Below are positions 33,101-42,700 of a stretch of DNA of 64,000 nucleotides, piece after piece (position 1 is the first letter of the stretch; every line of letters starts with the position of its first letter). The notes under the pieces were generated by a model that did no database searches, was not told the DNA's origin, and saw nothing but the letters and a program-made list of their open reading frames with translations. This DNA is from Bradyrhizobium liaoningense (GTDB lineage: Bacteria > Pseudomonadota > Alphaproteobacteria > Rhizobiales > Xanthobacteraceae). Made by a program: the position numbers and the translations under genes. The stretch is taken from the NCBI RefSeq assembly GCF_018130825.1, contig NZ_JAFCJS010000001.1, positions 310,001-374,000 on the forward strand, in the 5' to 3' direction.

Positions 33101-33619
33101 GTTGTGTCGCGTATGGAGCGCCGCACCAAGACCGGCAATAAAATGGGCATCATGGGCCTGTCGGATCCGACCGGTCATTTCGAGGCGGTGCTGTTCTCCG
33201 AAGGGCTCGCGCAATATCGTGACGTGCTGGAGCCGGGCGCCGCCGTGCTGCTCCAGCTCGGTGCCGAGTTGCAGGGCGAGGACGTCCGCGCGCGCGTGCT
33301 GCATGCCGAGCCGCTCGACGATGCCGCGGCCAAGACGCAGAAGGGCCTGCGCATCTTCCTGCGCGACACCAAGCCGCTGGACTCGATCGCCAAGCGCCTC
33401 GCCGGCCCCGATGCAGCTGCGTCGAACGGCGCCGCGCCAAAGGTCGGCAGTCCGGGGATTGCGCCGCGCTCCAACGGCGATGGCGAAGTCTCGCTGGTGT
33501 TGATGCTCGACCTCGAGACCGAGGTGGAGATGAAGCTGCCCGGTCGCTTCAAGGTCTCGCCGCAGATCGCCGGCGCGATCAAGGCGGTCGCCGGCGTCGT
33601 GGACGTGCAGCAGCTGTAG
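30116..33619 (+). CDS. dnaE: DNA polymerase III subunit alpha
   Basis: A 1167-residue replicative polymerase of the DnaE1 type. The N-terminal PHP domain (FVHLHVHSAYSLLKGS, then ALTDTDNLFG), the Pol3-alpha palm with its Asp pair (PDFDIDFCQDRRGEVIKYV), a later PGPMANIPTYCARKHG and ADLLRRAMGKKIRAEM region, the helix-hairpin-helix (KGVGIQAIEQIIEERTKRGVFTSLADF) and the OB fold (ATVVSRMERRTKTGNKMGIMGLSDPTGHFEAVLF) appear in order. Length is usual for the family. It lies directly downstream of an SOS-controlled micro-ORF. Confidence 0.96.
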   Translation: MPSAGFVHLHVHSAYSLLKGSIKIAKLAELAKKDHQPALALTDTDNLFGALEFSDKMAGSGIQPIVGCELAIDFGDQDPNARNAMGPSRVVLLAAQERGYRSLMRLNSRAFLETPDSHAPFIKFDWFDGETEGLIALTGGPDGPISLALAGGMAELAAARCERLANLFGDRLYIELQRHNIDKERRVESGLIDIAYAKGLPLVATNEPYFASTDDYEAHDALLCIAGGRLIAETDRVQLTPDHRFKTRAEMAVLFADIPEALASTVEIAERCSFRPMTRKPILPFFTVGAAASSDAAAVEAAELKRQAEEGLANRLRVHGLSQGTTDEDYNKRLAFELDVIMRMKYAGYFLIVSDFIKWAKAHGIPVGPGRGSGAGSLVAWALTITDLDPIKFGLLFERFLNPERVSMPDFDIDFCQDRRGEVIKYVQDRYGRDQVAQIITFGTLQARGVLRDVGRVLQMPYGQVDKLTKLVPQNPAAPVTLAAAIESEPKLQAFRDEDPVVARAFDIAQRLEGLTRHASTHAAGIVIGDRPLSELVPMYRDPKSDMPVTQFNMKWVEPAGLVKFDFLGLKTLTVLDVACKLLKPRDIHVDLATLPIDDAESYQMLARGEVVGVFQVESQGMRRALVDMRPDRFEDIIALVALYRPGPMANIPTYCARKHGDEEPEYLHPVLEPILKETFGVIIYQEQVMQIAQVMSGYSLGDADLLRRAMGKKIRAEMDKQRDIFVAGAVKNGVPKGQAETIFELLAKFADYGFNKSHAAAYALVSYHTAYMKAHYPVEFIAASMTLDLNNTDKLSEFRSEAQRLGIKVEPPNINRSGATFEVGDKVIYYALAALKGVGIQAIEQIIEERTKRGVFTSLADFAARVNPRAINKRIIESLAAAGAFDTLEPNRARVFAGADSILAACQRAHQAETIGQNDMFGMSADAPTIMLPQIEPWLPAERLRREYDAIGFFLSGHPLDDYATVLKRLRVQSWAEFSRAVKTGATAGKVAATVVSRMERRTKTGNKMGIMGLSDPTGHFEAVLFSEGLAQYRDVLEPGAAVLLQLGAELQGEDVRARVLHAEPLDDAAAKTQKGLRIFLRDTKPLDSIAKRLAGPDAAASNGAAPKVGSPGIAPRSNGDGEVSLVLMLDLETEVEMKLPGRFKVSPQIAGAIKAVAGVVDVQQL

Positions 33620-33948
33620 AGCGCGATGAGATTTGGAAGAATCGTCGTCGTGCCTTGGATCGTTATTGGACCATGAGCTCCGTACAAACGCGTGCCGCTT
33701 TTTGTCGCGAGGGAAAATTGCTGCGTTTTTTTCGGATCAGGCCCTAGCAGCCGGTCGCGAATATATGCGGGCGAGCGCAGGTCTGCGCAGTCGCTGCGCG
33801 TGAGGCGAGCGGTCGCTTCGGCTTAGCAGCATGGTTCGCGCGGTGCAGCAATCATAAGTTGCGTCAATTATAATTGGTGATTTCTTCATATCGGCGCACC
33901 TATCATCGCGATGCTTCCGTTCGTCCACCTGACCTGGGGAAACATCAC
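33620..33948. other. Gene-free gap between dnaE and the carbonic anhydrase gene
   Basis: About 330 bases without a convincing gene or terminator. It contains a 12-base AT-rich palindrome CAATTATAATTG (33865-33876) about 70 nt before the carbonic anhydrase start, which includes TATAAT and may be part of its promoter, but I cannot place a good -35 element. Confidence 0.4.
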
Positions 33949-34722
33949 ATGTGTGACAAGTGCTCTGAATCTCTGCATCATCAATCTCTGCATGAAGACA
34001 TCGCGCCGTCACGGCGGTCCGCGATGCTGTTTGGCGCCGCTGCGTTTGGCATGGCTTTCGCCGGCGGAGCTTTCGCCAACCGCGCCTTGGCCAAGGAAAC
34101 CAAGCAGCCACCCAAGCCGCAGAACGTGCTGGCGCCCGACGCGGCGCTGAAGCGGCTGATGGCGGGCAATGCGCGCTACGTCGAGGGCGTGTCGCGGCGC
34201 CACGATTTCAAGCATGAGCGCGAGGCGCTGGTTGGTGGCCAGAACCCGTTCGCGGCCGTTCTGAGCTGCGCCGACTCGCGCATCGCGCCGGAATATGCCT
34301 TCGACACGGGGCGCGGCGACCTCTTCGTCTGTCGCGTTGCGGGCAACTTTGCCGGGACCGAGACCATCGCGAGCATGGAATATGCGGTGGCGGTGCTGAA
34401 CACGCCGCTGATCCTCGTGCTTGGCCATGATGCCTGCGGCGCGATTGATGCGACGCTGAAGGCGATCAAGGACAATACGTCGCCGCCGGGACACATTCCC
34501 TCGCTGATTGATGCGATCGCGCCCGCCGCAAAGGCTGCGATGCAGCAGGGCGGCGGGGATGTCCTCGACAAGGCGATCCGGCAGAACGTGATCGACAACG
34601 TCGCAAAGCTGAAATCAGCCGCGCCGATCCTCAACGGGGCCGTGGAGCAGGGCAAGCTCAAGGTCGTCGGCGGCATCTACCGGCTCACGACGGGAACGGT
34701 CGACCTGATCGCGCAGGGCTAA
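33949..34722 (+). CDS. Exported beta-carbonic anhydrase
   Basis: A 257-residue beta-class carbonic anhydrase (CO2 + water to bicarbonate). Zinc ligands are in CADSRIAPE (Cys and Asp/Arg dyad), and HDACGAID (His and Cys), with the intervening VCRVAGNFAGTETIASMEYAV. The N-terminal 25 residues before a twin-arginine-like PSRRSAMLFGAAAFGMAFAGGAFA point to Tat export to the periplasm. The extreme N-terminus has CDKC. ATG 33949 was chosen because the upstream in-frame codons are not protein-like. A periplasmic form would help inorganic carbon exchange at the envelope (inference). Confidence 0.9.
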   Translation: MCDKCSESLHHQSLHEDIAPSRRSAMLFGAAAFGMAFAGGAFANRALAKETKQPPKPQNVLAPDAALKRLMAGNARYVEGVSRRHDFKHEREALVGGQNPFAAVLSCADSRIAPEYAFDTGRGDLFVCRVAGNFAGTETIASMEYAVAVLNTPLILVLGHDACGAIDATLKAIKDNTSPPGHIPSLIDAIAPAAKAAMQQGGGDVLDKAIRQNVIDNVAKLKSAAPILNGAVEQGKLKVVGGIYRLTTGTVDLIAQG

Positions 34723-34921
34723 TTAAGGCGCACTATCGGGCCTCGCGGCGTTCCATCGTCGCGAGGCTTACGCGGGTCTGACGCGGGCGCCGACGTTGAC
34801 GCCTGACCTGCGGCGGGCGCCATGTCGCCGCCTCAATCCAAGCCTTTCGTTCAAGCGCCATTCAGCTGGCCGCGCGTCTGATGTGCGATGGCCACCTCAA
34901 CGACAAAAGCGGGCACAAGCC

Positions 34922-37414
34922 ATGCGTGGGACGCTCAAAGTCTTCATCTGCCTTCTCCTGCCGATCATGGTCCTTGCCGCTGGCGGTCCAGGGCCAGTGC
35001 GTGCGCAGCAGCAGGAAAAGCGCATCGCGCTCGTTGTCGGCAACGGCGCCTATGCCAAGTCGCCGTTGGCAACCACTGCGAACGATGCCGGCCTGATCGC
35101 GCAGACGCTGCAGGCGGCGGGCTTCGACGTCGTCGGCGCCCGTGATCTCGACGGCGACACGCTGCGCAAGAGCTTTCGCGATTTCGTCCAGAAGGCGCAG
35201 GCCTCGGGCCCGGGCACCGTCGCGATGGTCTATCTCGCCGGCTACGGCGTGCAGCTCGCCGGCGAGAATTATTTCATCCCGGTCGATTCCAACATCACGC
35301 GCGATACCGACATTCCGACTGAGGGCTTGCGCATCAGCGACTATGCGCGTCAGCTTGCGGCCATTCCGCTCAAGGCCAACATCGTCGTGCTCGACGCAGC
35401 CCGCGCGCAGCCCTTCATCGAGGGCGGCCAGCCGATCGCGAGCGGGCTGGCGCTGGTCGAGCCCGATCCGAACATGCTGATCGCGTTCAACGCCGCGCCC
35501 GGCACGGTGGCGCCGGAGGAGCCGGGACCCTATGGCATCTACGCGCAATCGCTCGCCGAGATGATCCGCACCGGCGGCCTGGCGCTGCCCGACGTCTTCG
35601 ACCGTGTCCGCCTGCGCGTCAACGAGGCCAGCAAGGGGGCGCAGGTGCCCTGGAACGAGCAGAAGATCTCGGCGCCGTTCTCCTTCTTCGAGCGCGGGCC
35701 CGACGCGCCGCCGCCGGAGACGGCACCGGACCAGGTCGCTGCGATCCGGAGCAAGCCGATCCGCGATCTCGGTGCGCAGGATGCCTATGCCGCCGCGCTC
35801 TCGCGCGACACGCTGCCGGCCTATGAGGAATTTCTCGCGGCCTATCCGAACGATCCCATGTCCAGGCGCGTGACGGTGATCGTCGCGGCGCGCCGCGAGG
35901 CAATCACCTGGCGGCGCACGTATCGGACCGACACGCCGGAAGCCTATTGGTCGTATCTGCACCGCTATCCGCGCGGGCCTCATGCCGGCGACGCACGGCG
36001 CAGGCTTGCGATCCTGACCGCGCCGCTCGAGCCGCCGCCGAGCTTCGCCATGCTCGATTACGACGTGCCGCCACCGCCGCCGGAGGAGGTGGTCTATGTC
36101 GATCGCCCGGTGCTGTATTTCAGCGACCCCGATTTCGGCTTCGCGCCGCCACCGCCGCCACCGGTCTACTATCTGCCGCCGCCGCCGCCGGATTTCGTCG
36201 TGCTGCCGCCGCCGCTGCCCGTGGTCGGCCTGTTCGTGCTGCCGCAGCCGGTGTTCGTGCCGATCCCGGTGTTCGTGCGGCCGCCGGTCTATGTCGCGCC
36301 GCCGCCGAACAACATCATCTTCAACAACATCCATAACACCACGGTCATCAACACCGTGATCAACCAGGCGCCGGCACCGGCGCCAGCTGCCGGAGCCGGC
36401 GCTGGTCCGGCCAATCTGGCGCCGGCGGTTGCCGGTCGTGCCAACCCGGTGGCACCCGCCGTGCCGCAGGCGGTGATGCAGCGCGCCGCCCTGATCCAGC
36501 AGGGCAAGGCGCCGTTGCCGCCGAGCGCGACGATCCAGCCGACGGCGAGGCCCGGGGCGCCGCCGGTGGCGCCGGCACATGTCGCCCCAAACGCCTTGCC
36601 GGGCGCCGCCGCACCAAGTGTGGCCCCGAACGCTGCACCACAGGCCAGGCTGCCCGCGGCCAACACGTTGCCGGTGCCAGGGGCCCATGGCGGTCCGCCT
36701 GCGCCGCCGGCCGGCGCTGGCCCGCTGCCGAACGGCAGGCCCGCGCCGACCGCCGTTGCGCCCGGCGCGCCGCCGCCGGCTCATCCGGGGGCGCCGACGG
36801 CTGCAGTTCCCGGCACGACGCTGCCTGCTCATCCCGGTGCACCAAATGCCGCCGGCTCTGCGGCGGCTGCACCCACCACGACAAGCCCGCCTGCCGCGCC
36901 CGGCCAGCCGCCGAAGCCGCCGGTGGCACAGACCCCGCCGGGAGCCGGGCCTGCCGATCGCGCCAAATCCGCAACCCGGGAGTCACCCGGCACACCTCCG
37001 GCCGCGGCCGGAAAGCCGGTTGCGCTGCCGCCCGCGGCTGGGCATGAGCCGATCAGGCCGCAGAATCGGCCATCGGCCGCTCCGCCGCAGGCCGCGAGAC
37101 CCGTCGCACCGCCGCCGCGGCCCCAGGCCGTGGCGCGGCCAACGCCGCCACCTCCGCCGCATGTGTCCGCGCCGCCGCCACGGGTGGCTGCGCCTCCGCC
37201 GCCACGGGTAGCCGCGCCTCCGCCGCCGCGACCCGCTCCGCCGCCGGTCGCTGCGGCACGTCCCGCGCCGCCACCGCCTGTTGCCCGACCGGCTCCACCA
37301 CCGCCGCCGCCCCGGGTGGCCGTGGCCCCACCGCGTCCGGCGGCACCTCCGCCACGCCCGGCGGCCCCGCCGCCTGCCGCCAAGAAGTGTCCGCCCAACC
37401 AGCCGAAGTGCTAG
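34922..37414 (+). CDS. Pseudo-caspase (peptidase C14-like) with long proline-rich tail
   Basis: An 830-residue exported protein. ATG 34922 gives a signal peptide (FICLLLPIMVLAAGGPGPVRA). Residues about 30-260 match bacterial caspase domains (EKRIALVVGNGAYAKSPLAT..NDAGLIAQTLQAAGFDV; GENYFIPVD), but the catalytic His position reads YLAGYGVQ (Tyr) and the catalytic Cys position reads VVLDAARAQPF (Ala), so it should be proteolytically dead. Residues about 290-370 resemble a short repeat region (SRDTLPAYEEFLAAYPND). From about 380 the sequence is poly-Pro/Ala with PPPPP runs, ending KKCPPNQPKC. It is probably a periplasmic or envelope scaffold. Confidence 0.85.
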   Translation: MRGTLKVFICLLLPIMVLAAGGPGPVRAQQQEKRIALVVGNGAYAKSPLATTANDAGLIAQTLQAAGFDVVGARDLDGDTLRKSFRDFVQKAQASGPGTVAMVYLAGYGVQLAGENYFIPVDSNITRDTDIPTEGLRISDYARQLAAIPLKANIVVLDAARAQPFIEGGQPIASGLALVEPDPNMLIAFNAAPGTVAPEEPGPYGIYAQSLAEMIRTGGLALPDVFDRVRLRVNEASKGAQVPWNEQKISAPFSFFERGPDAPPPETAPDQVAAIRSKPIRDLGAQDAYAAALSRDTLPAYEEFLAAYPNDPMSRRVTVIVAARREAITWRRTYRTDTPEAYWSYLHRYPRGPHAGDARRRLAILTAPLEPPPSFAMLDYDVPPPPPEEVVYVDRPVLYFSDPDFGFAPPPPPPVYYLPPPPPDFVVLPPPLPVVGLFVLPQPVFVPIPVFVRPPVYVAPPPNNIIFNNIHNTTVINTVINQAPAPAPAAGAGAGPANLAPAVAGRANPVAPAVPQAVMQRAALIQQGKAPLPPSATIQPTARPGAPPVAPAHVAPNALPGAAAPSVAPNAAPQARLPAANTLPVPGAHGGPPAPPAGAGPLPNGRPAPTAVAPGAPPPAHPGAPTAAVPGTTLPAHPGAPNAAGSAAAAPTTTSPPAAPGQPPKPPVAQTPPGAGPADRAKSATRESPGTPPAAAGKPVALPPAAGHEPIRPQNRPSAAPPQAARPVAPPPRPQAVARPTPPPPPHVSAPPPRVAAPPPPRVAAPPPPRPAPPPVAAARPAPPPPVARPAPPPPPPRVAVAPPRPAAPPPRPAAPPPAAKKCPPNQPKC

Positions 37415-37440
37415 ATGGTACGGCGGTACTGACGGAATAG

Positions 37441-37487
37441 GGGCCTTTCGCGGGCGAAAACCGCCCCCGAAAGGCCCTTATTTCCTT
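37441..37487 (+). terminator. Intrinsic terminator after the pseudo-caspase gene
   Basis: GGGCCTTTCG (37441-37450) pairs perfectly with CGAAAGGCCC (37468-37477), with an inner GGGCG/CGCCC stem, followed by TTATTTCCTT. It separates the pseudo-caspase from the rpsB operon. Confidence 0.8.
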
Positions 37488-37513
37488 GCTTCTGGCCGAA
37501 ATTGCGCTATAGA
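37486..37513 (+). promoter_or_regulatory. Sigma70 promoter of the rpsB-tsf operon
   Basis: TTGCTT (37486-37491) and TATAGA (37508-37513) with a 16-nt spacer, about 114 nt before the rpsB ATG. This leaves a leader of about 100 nt, compatible with S2 autoregulation known in other bacteria, though I see no defined fold. Confidence 0.6.
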
Positions 37514-37626
37514 GCGCGCCATCTCACACGGAAACATGGCTCACAAGGCCGTCCGGTGGCAACCGGGGCGAGAACGCTCCGTTTTGCTCACACGTTTCCG
37601 GAGGAACCAACCGGAGAATTAGAAAC

Positions 37627-38622
37627 ATGGCACTGCCCGATTTCACTATGCGTCAGCTGCTCGAAGCTGGCGTGCACTTTGGTCACCAGTCTCACCGCTG
37701 GAATCCGAAAATGGCTCCGTTCATTTTCGGCACCCGCAACAACATCCACATCGTCGATCTCGCCCAGACCGTGCCGATGCTGCACCAGGCCCTCCAGGCC
37801 GTCAGCGACACGGTGGCCAAGGGCGGCCGCATCCTGTTCGTCGGCACCAAGCGCCAGGCGCAGGACGGCGTTGCCGACGCGGCCAAGCGCTGCGCGCAGT
37901 ATTTCGTCAATTCGCGCTGGCTCGGCGGCACGCTGACCAACTGGAAGACGATCTCGGCCTCGATCAAGCGCCTGCGTCACCTCGACGACGTGCTCTCGGG
38001 CGGCGAAGCCAATTCCTACACGAAGAAGGAGCGCCTCACGCTTCAGCGCGAGCGCGACAAGCTCGACCGCTCGCTCGGCGGCATCAAGGACATGGGCGGT
38101 CTGCCCGACCTGATCTTCGTGATCGACACCAACAAGGAAGACATCGCGATCCAGGAGGCCCAGCGCCTCAACATCCCGGTCGCCGCGATCGTCGACACCA
38201 ACTCGGACCCGAAGGGCATCACCTATGTGGTCCCCGGCAATGACGACGCCGGCCGCGCCATCTCGCTGTATTGCGATCTGATCGCGCGTGCGGCCATCGA
38301 CGGCATCTCGCGCGCCCAGGGCGATTCGGGCATCGACATCGGTGCTTCCGCTCGTCCGCTCGCCGAAGAGCTGCCGGCGGCGTCCTCGAGCGGCTTCCAG
38401 GGCCTCGCTGGTCCCCGCGGCACTGCCGACGATCTCAAGAAGCTCCCGGGCGTGTCGGGTGCGATCGAGAAAAAGTTCAACGACCTCGGCATCTTCCACT
38501 ACTGGCAGCTCGCCGAGCTCGACCACGACACCGCGCACACGATCGGCGAAGAAGTCGGTCTGCCGAGCCGTGCGGATGCGTGGGTGGCCAAGGCCAAGGC
38601 GCTGACCGCGGAAGCGGAATAG
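37627..38622 (+). CDS. rpsB: 30S ribosomal protein S2, with C-terminal extension
   Basis: A 331-residue S2; the bacterial core is about 240. The start [29 protein letters not shown] and the motifs [25 protein letters not shown] and [18 protein letters not shown] are diagnostic. Residues about 250-331 form an extension common in alphaproteobacteria, with a helix-hairpin-helix-like [31 protein letters not shown]. It opens the translation/envelope cluster. Confidence 0.98.
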   Translation: MALPDFTMRQLLEAGVHFGHQSHRWNPKMAPFIFGTRNNIHIVDLAQTVPMLHQALQAVSDTVAKGGRILFVGTKRQAQDGVADAAKRCAQYFVNSRWLGGTLTNWKTISASIKRLRHLDDVLSGGEANSYTKKERLTLQRERDKLDRSLGGIKDMGGLPDLIFVIDTNKEDIAIQEAQRLNIPVAAIVDTNSDPKGITYVVPGNDDAGRAISLYCDLIARAAIDGISRAQGDSGIDIGASARPLAEELPAASSSGFQGLAGPRGTADDLKKLPGVSGAIEKKFNDLGIFHYWQLAELDHDTAHTIGEEVGLPSRADAWVAKAKALTAEAE

Positions 38623-38755
38623 TCAAAAAGAGCGATGGGTTGGCCGGATAGGATCCGGCCACCATTTCAGTTGACGCGAATCCCTGAGATGGACCGCGGC
38701 GGGGCGATTGGATGCCACGCCGCGGCAAACCGGCAGGCACAAAGGATTTTCAACG

Positions 38756-39679
38756 ATGGCAACGATCACAGCTGCGATGGTCAAGGACCTGCGCGAATCG
38801 ACCGGCGCGGGCATGATGGACTGCAAGGCCGCGCTCACCGAGAACAATGGCGACATGGAAGCGGCGCAGGACTGGCTGCGCAAGAAGGGCCTGTCGAAGG
38901 CCGCCAAGAAGTCGGGCCGCGTCGCGGCCGAGGGCCTGATCGGCGCGCTCACCAAGGGCACCAAGGGCGTCGTGGTCGAGGTCAACTCCGAGACCGACTT
39001 CGTCGCGCGCAACGGCCAGTTCCAGGGCCTCGTCAAGATGATCGCCCAGGTCGCGTTCGACGCCGGTGCCGACGTCGAGAAGATCAAGGCCGCCAAGGTC
39101 GGCGACGTCACGATCGAAGCCGCCATCAATGATGCGATCGCCACCATCGGCGAGAACATGACCCTGCGTCGCGCTGCTGCCCTCGAGGTGAAGCAGGGCG
39201 TGGTGTCGCACTACGTCCACGGCGCGGTCATCGACGGCGCCGGCAAGATGGGCGTGATCGTTGCGCTGGAATCGCCCGGCAAGGCCGACGAACTCGCGGC
39301 GCTCGGCCGCCAGATCGCGATGCATGTCGCCGCCGCCAACCCGCTGGCGCTCGATCCGTCCGGCCTCGATCCGGCGGTGGTCAAGCGCGAGAAGGACGTG
39401 CTCGCCGACAAATATCGTCAGCAGGGCAAGCCCGAGAACGTGATCGAGAAGATCGTCGAGTCCGGCCTGAAGACCTACTACAAGGAAGTCTGCCTGCTCG
39501 AGCAGGCCTTCATCCACGACACCGGCAAGTCGGTGGCGCAGGCGGTGAAGGAAGCCGAGGGCAAGGTCGGCGGTGCAGTGAAGATCGCCGGCTTTGTGCG
39601 CTATGCTCTCGGTGAGGGAATCGAGAAACAGGAAAGCGACTTCGCAGCCGAGGTCGCGGCGGCCAGCGGCAAGAAGTAA
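38756..39679 (+). CDS. tsf: Elongation factor Ts
   Basis: A 307-residue guanine-nucleotide exchange factor for EF-Tu. ATG 38756 starts [27 protein letters not shown], the UBA-like N-terminus of EF-Ts, followed by [13 protein letters not shown] in the core, whose TDFV motif contacts EF-Tu. Length is normal. It lies 133 nt after rpsB. Confidence 0.98.
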   Translation: MATITAAMVKDLRESTGAGMMDCKAALTENNGDMEAAQDWLRKKGLSKAAKKSGRVAAEGLIGALTKGTKGVVVEVNSETDFVARNGQFQGLVKMIAQVAFDAGADVEKIKAAKVGDVTIEAAINDAIATIGENMTLRRAAALEVKQGVVSHYVHGAVIDGAGKMGVIVALESPGKADELAALGRQIAMHVAAANPLALDPSGLDPAVVKREKDVLADKYRQQGKPENVIEKIVESGLKTYYKEVCLLEQAFIHDTGKSVAQAVKEAEGKVGGAVKIAGFVRYALGEGIEKQESDFAAEVAAASGKK

Positions 39680-39680
39680 G

Positions 39681-39702
39681 CGCCGGAACGTTCCTTCCGG
39701 CG
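39681..39702 (+). terminator. Hairpin in the tsf-pyrH intergenic region
   Basis: Perfect 8-bp stem CGCCGGAA / TTCCGGCG with a 6-nt loop, 1 nt after the tsf stop and without a T-run. More likely an attenuating or mRNA-stabilising hairpin than a full terminator. Confidence 0.45.
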
Positions 39703-39739
39703 TGCCGCCGGAAGCGGCGCCCGGACAAGGAAAGTGCTC

Positions 39740-40456
39740 ATGACTGATCCGGTCTATCGTCGCGTCGTGATCAAGCTGTCCGGCGAATATCTCGCGGGAC
39801 AGCAGGGGTTTGGCATCGATCAGCCGACCGTGGACCGGGTTGCGGACGATCTGATCGCCGCCCGCAAGCTCGGCACCGAGGTGGCGGTCGTGATCGGCGG
39901 CGGCAACATGGTCCGCGGCGTCGAGGTCTCGGCCCGCGGGGTCTCGCGCACCACCGGCGACACCATGGGCATGCTCGCCACCATGATGAACTGCCTCGCG
40001 CTGGAAGCGGCGATCGAGCGCAAGGGCACGCCGGCGCGGACGCTGTCGGCCTTCGTCATGCCCGAGATTTCCGAGCTGTTCACCCGTACCGCGGCGCACA
40101 AATACCTCGCCGAAGGCCGGATCGTGCTGCTCGGCGGCGGGACTGGCAACCCGTTCTTCACCACCGATACGACCGCGGTGCTGCGCGCCGCCGAGATCGG
40201 CGCGGAGGCGGTCCTGAAGGCGACCAATGTCGATGGCGTCTACTCAGCCGACCCGAAGAAGGATCCGAGCGCCACGCGATTCGACCGGCTGACGCATTCG
40301 CAGGCGATCGAAGGCGGCTACAAGGTGATGGATGCGACCGCCTTCGCGCTTGCCCGCGAGACGTCGCTGCCTATCATCGTGTTCTCGATCGCGGAGCCGG
40401 GCTCGATCGGTGCGATTCTGCGTGGTGTCGGCCACGGAACCATCGTCGCCGGCTGA
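39740..40456 (+). CDS. pyrH: Uridylate kinase
   Basis: A 238-residue UMP kinase of the amino-acid kinase fold (UMP + ATP to UDP). The N-terminal [19 protein letters not shown], the GGGNMVRG site, [23 protein letters not shown] and the [16 protein letters not shown] loop are diagnostic. ATG 39740 is preferred over the GTG two codons upstream. It follows tsf by 60 nt. Confidence 0.97.
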   Translation: MTDPVYRRVVIKLSGEYLAGQQGFGIDQPTVDRVADDLIAARKLGTEVAVVIGGGNMVRGVEVSARGVSRTTGDTMGMLATMMNCLALEAAIERKGTPARTLSAFVMPEISELFTRTAAHKYLAEGRIVLLGGGTGNPFFTTDTTAVLRAAEIGAEAVLKATNVDGVYSADPKKDPSATRFDRLTHSQAIEGGYKVMDATAFALARETSLPIIVFSIAEPGSIGAILRGVGHGTIVAG

Positions 40457-40467
40457 CGGCTCAGCTG

Positions 40468-40490
40468 CCGTGCCTCAAGGGAAGGCACGG
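40468..40490 (+). terminator. Hairpin in the pyrH-frr intergenic region
   Basis: Perfect 7-bp stem CCGTGCC / GGCACGG with a 9-nt loop, no T-run. Like the tsf-pyrH hairpin it probably modulates rather than ends transcription. Confidence 0.4.
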
Positions 40491-40522
40491 TGAGGTCGCC
40501 GGGATTTTGAAGGAGAAACGTG

Positions 40523-41086
40523 ATGGCCACGGGTAATTTCGACCTCAACGAAGTGAAGCGCCGCATGCAGGGCGCCGTCGCCTCGCTCAAGCACGAGCTT
40601 GGCGGTCTGCGCACGGGGCGCGCGTCGGCCTCGATGCTCGATCCCGTTCAGGTCGATGCTTATGGCAGCCACATGCCGCTCAATCAGCTCGCCACCGTCA
40701 GCGTGCCCGAGCCGCGCCTGATCTCGGTGCAGGTCTGGGACAAGTCAATGGTCAAGGCGGTCGAGAAGGCGATCGTCGATTCCAATCTCGGCCTGTCGCC
40801 CGCGACCGAAGGCCAGGTGCTGCGCCTGCGCATCCCCGAACTCAACGAGGAGCGCCGCAAGGAGCTGGTGAAGGTCGCGCACAAATACGCCGAAGCCGCC
40901 AAGGTCGCCGCGCGCCACGTCCGCCGCGACGGTCTGGACGTCCTCAAGAAGCTCGAGAAGAATCACGAGATGTCGGAGGACGACCAGAAGCGTCATGCCG
41001 ACGAGGTGCAGAAGGCGACCGACGGCACCATCGCCGAGATCGACCAGCTGCTCGCCGCCAAGGAAAAAGAAATCCTCACCGTTTAA
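40523..41086 (+). CDS. frr: Ribosome recycling factor
   Basis: A 187-residue RRF, which splits post-termination ribosomes with EF-G. Motifs: [96 protein letters not shown] precedes the ATG. It is spaced 12 nt from uppS. Confidence 0.98.
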   Translation: MATGNFDLNEVKRRMQGAVASLKHELGGLRTGRASASMLDPVQVDAYGSHMPLNQLATVSVPEPRLISVQVWDKSMVKAVEKAIVDSNLGLSPATEGQVLRLRIPELNEERRKELVKVAHKYAEAAKVAARHVRRDGLDVLKKLEKNHEMSEDDQKRHADEVQKATDGTIAEIDQLLAAKEKEILTV

Positions 41087-41098
41087 GGCATCGCCTTC

Positions 41099-41857
41099 AT
41101 GTCCGACGTCGCCGCGCCAGCAACGGAAGGGCCTGACCGGTCCGACGCGCCCGCGCATGTCGCCATCATCATGGATGGCAACGGGCGTTGGGCGGCCGCG
41201 CGCGGCCTGCCGCGTGCGGAGGGGCATCGCCGCGGCGTCGAGGCCCTGCGCCGCGTGGTGCGCGCCTCGCACGAGCTCGGCATCCGCTATCTCACCATCT
41301 TCTCCTTCTCGTCGGAGAACTGGTCGCGTCCGGCGAGCGAGATCGGCGATCTCTTCGGTCTGCTCCGCCGCTTCATCCGCAACGATCTGGCGAGTCTGCA
41401 TCGCGACGGCGTCAAGGTCCGCATCATCGGCGAGCGGGACGGGCTCGAAAGCGATATCTGCGCGCTGCTCAACGAGGCCGAGGAGCTGACGCGCGACAAC
41501 ACCCGCCTCACGCTCGTCGTCGCCTTCAACTACGGCTCGCGGCAGGAGATCGCAAAGGCGGCGCAGAAGCTGGCGCGCGAGGTTGCCGAAGGCAAGCGCG
41601 ATCCTGCCACGATCGATGCCGAGACGCTCGGCGCGCATCTCGATGCGCCCGACATTCCCGATCCCGATCTCATCATCCGCACCAGCGGCGAGCAGCGCCT
41701 GTCGAATTTCCTGATGTGGCAGGCCGCCTATAGCGAGCTCGTGTTCGTGCCGATCCACTGGCCCGATTTCGACAAGGCGGCGCTGGAGGGCGCGATCGCC
41801 GAATTTGCCAGGCGCGAGCGCCGTTTCGGCGGCCTGGTCGCGAAAACCGCCTCGTGA
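41099..41857 (+). CDS. uppS: Undecaprenyl diphosphate synthase
   Basis: A 252-residue cis-prenyltransferase making the C55 lipid carrier. The signature [25 protein letters not shown] with the catalytic Asp, [15 protein letters not shown] and the C-terminal [24 protein letters not shown] are complete. Its stop overlaps the cdsA start (GTGA). Confidence 0.98.
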   Translation: MSDVAAPATEGPDRSDAPAHVAIIMDGNGRWAAARGLPRAEGHRRGVEALRRVVRASHELGIRYLTIFSFSSENWSRPASEIGDLFGLLRRFIRNDLASLHRDGVKVRIIGERDGLESDICALLNEAEELTRDNTRLTLVVAFNYGSRQEIAKAAQKLAREVAEGKRDPATIDAETLGAHLDAPDIPDPDLIIRTSGEQRLSNFLMWQAAYSELVFVPIHWPDFDKAALEGAIAEFARRERRFGGLVAKTAS

Positions 41858-42696
41858 GCGAATCCGACACCGCACCGGCGGGCGCCAAGCCTGCCCCGAG
41901 CAATCTCGTGCTGCGCGTCCTCGCGGCGCTGGTGCTGGCGCCGCTGACCATTGCGATCGCTTATGCCGGCGGCTGGCTGTGGGCGCTTCTCGTCACCCTG
42001 GTCTCGATCGGGCTGTTCGCGGAATGGCTGATGGTGGTGGGCGCAGGATCGGCCGCGCTGACCGGGGCAGGGACGATCGTCATCGCCATGATGGGAGCCG
42101 CCGTCGCTTTTGGCGCGCTCAAGACCTCCGTCGTCACCGGCCTCATCGGCGGTGCGATCGTGACGCTGATCGCGCGGGGCAAGTTCTTATGGGCAGCCAC
42201 CGGCTTCGCCTATGCGTCGGCGGCGCTGCTGGCCTCGATCCTGGTGCGGAAGGACCTCGTCAACGGTTTCTCCGCACTGATGTTCGTGCTGCTCGTGGTG
42301 TGGGCGACCGATATCGGCGGCTATTTCGCCGGCCGCGGCATTGGCGGACCGAAGCTGTGGCCGCGGGTGAGCCCGAAGAAGACCTGGGCCGGAGCCCTCG
42401 GCGGCTTTGCCGCCAGCCTTGCGGTCGCCGCCGGCTTTGCGGCTTTCGGGGTCGGGAAGGCGATCCCGCTGCTGCTCGTCAGCGCCGTGCTCTCGGTGGT
42501 GTCGCAAGCCGGCGACCTGTTCGAATCCGCGGTGAAGCGGCGGTTCGGCGTCAAGGATTCCAGTCACTTAATTCCCGGCCATGGCGGGCTTATGGACCGC
42601 CTGGACGGCTTTGTTGCCGCCATCCTGGCGGCCTGGTTTATCGGCTTTCTCCGTCACGGTGTGCATAGCGCCGGAAGCGGTCTTATGGTTTGGTGA
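41854..42696 (+). CDS. cdsA: Phosphatidate cytidylyltransferase
   Basis: A 280-residue multi-pass membrane enzyme (phosphatidate + CTP to CDP-diacylglycerol). GTG 41854 overlaps the uppS stop, so it is translationally coupled. Hydrophobic helices fill most of the protein; the CDS signature lies near the end ([27 protein letters not shown]). It is spaced 4 nt from dxr. Confidence 0.96.
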   Translation: MSESDTAPAGAKPAPSNLVLRVLAALVLAPLTIAIAYAGGWLWALLVTLVSIGLFAEWLMVVGAGSAALTGAGTIVIAMMGAAVAFGALKTSVVTGLIGGAIVTLIARGKFLWAATGFAYASAALLASILVRKDLVNGFSALMFVLLVVWATDIGGYFAGRGIGGPKLWPRVSPKKTWAGALGGFAASLAVAAGFAAFGVGKAIPLLLVSAVLSVVSQAGDLFESAVKRRFGVKDSSHLIPGHGGLMDRLDGFVAAILAAWFIGFLRHGVHSAGSGLMVW

Positions 42697-42700
42697 GGAT

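Noticed and set aside
34862..36832. Long Arg-rich minus-strand frame opposite the pseudo-caspase
   Set aside because: Produced by the Pro/Ala-rich GC codons of the opposite strand; no domain or start signal.
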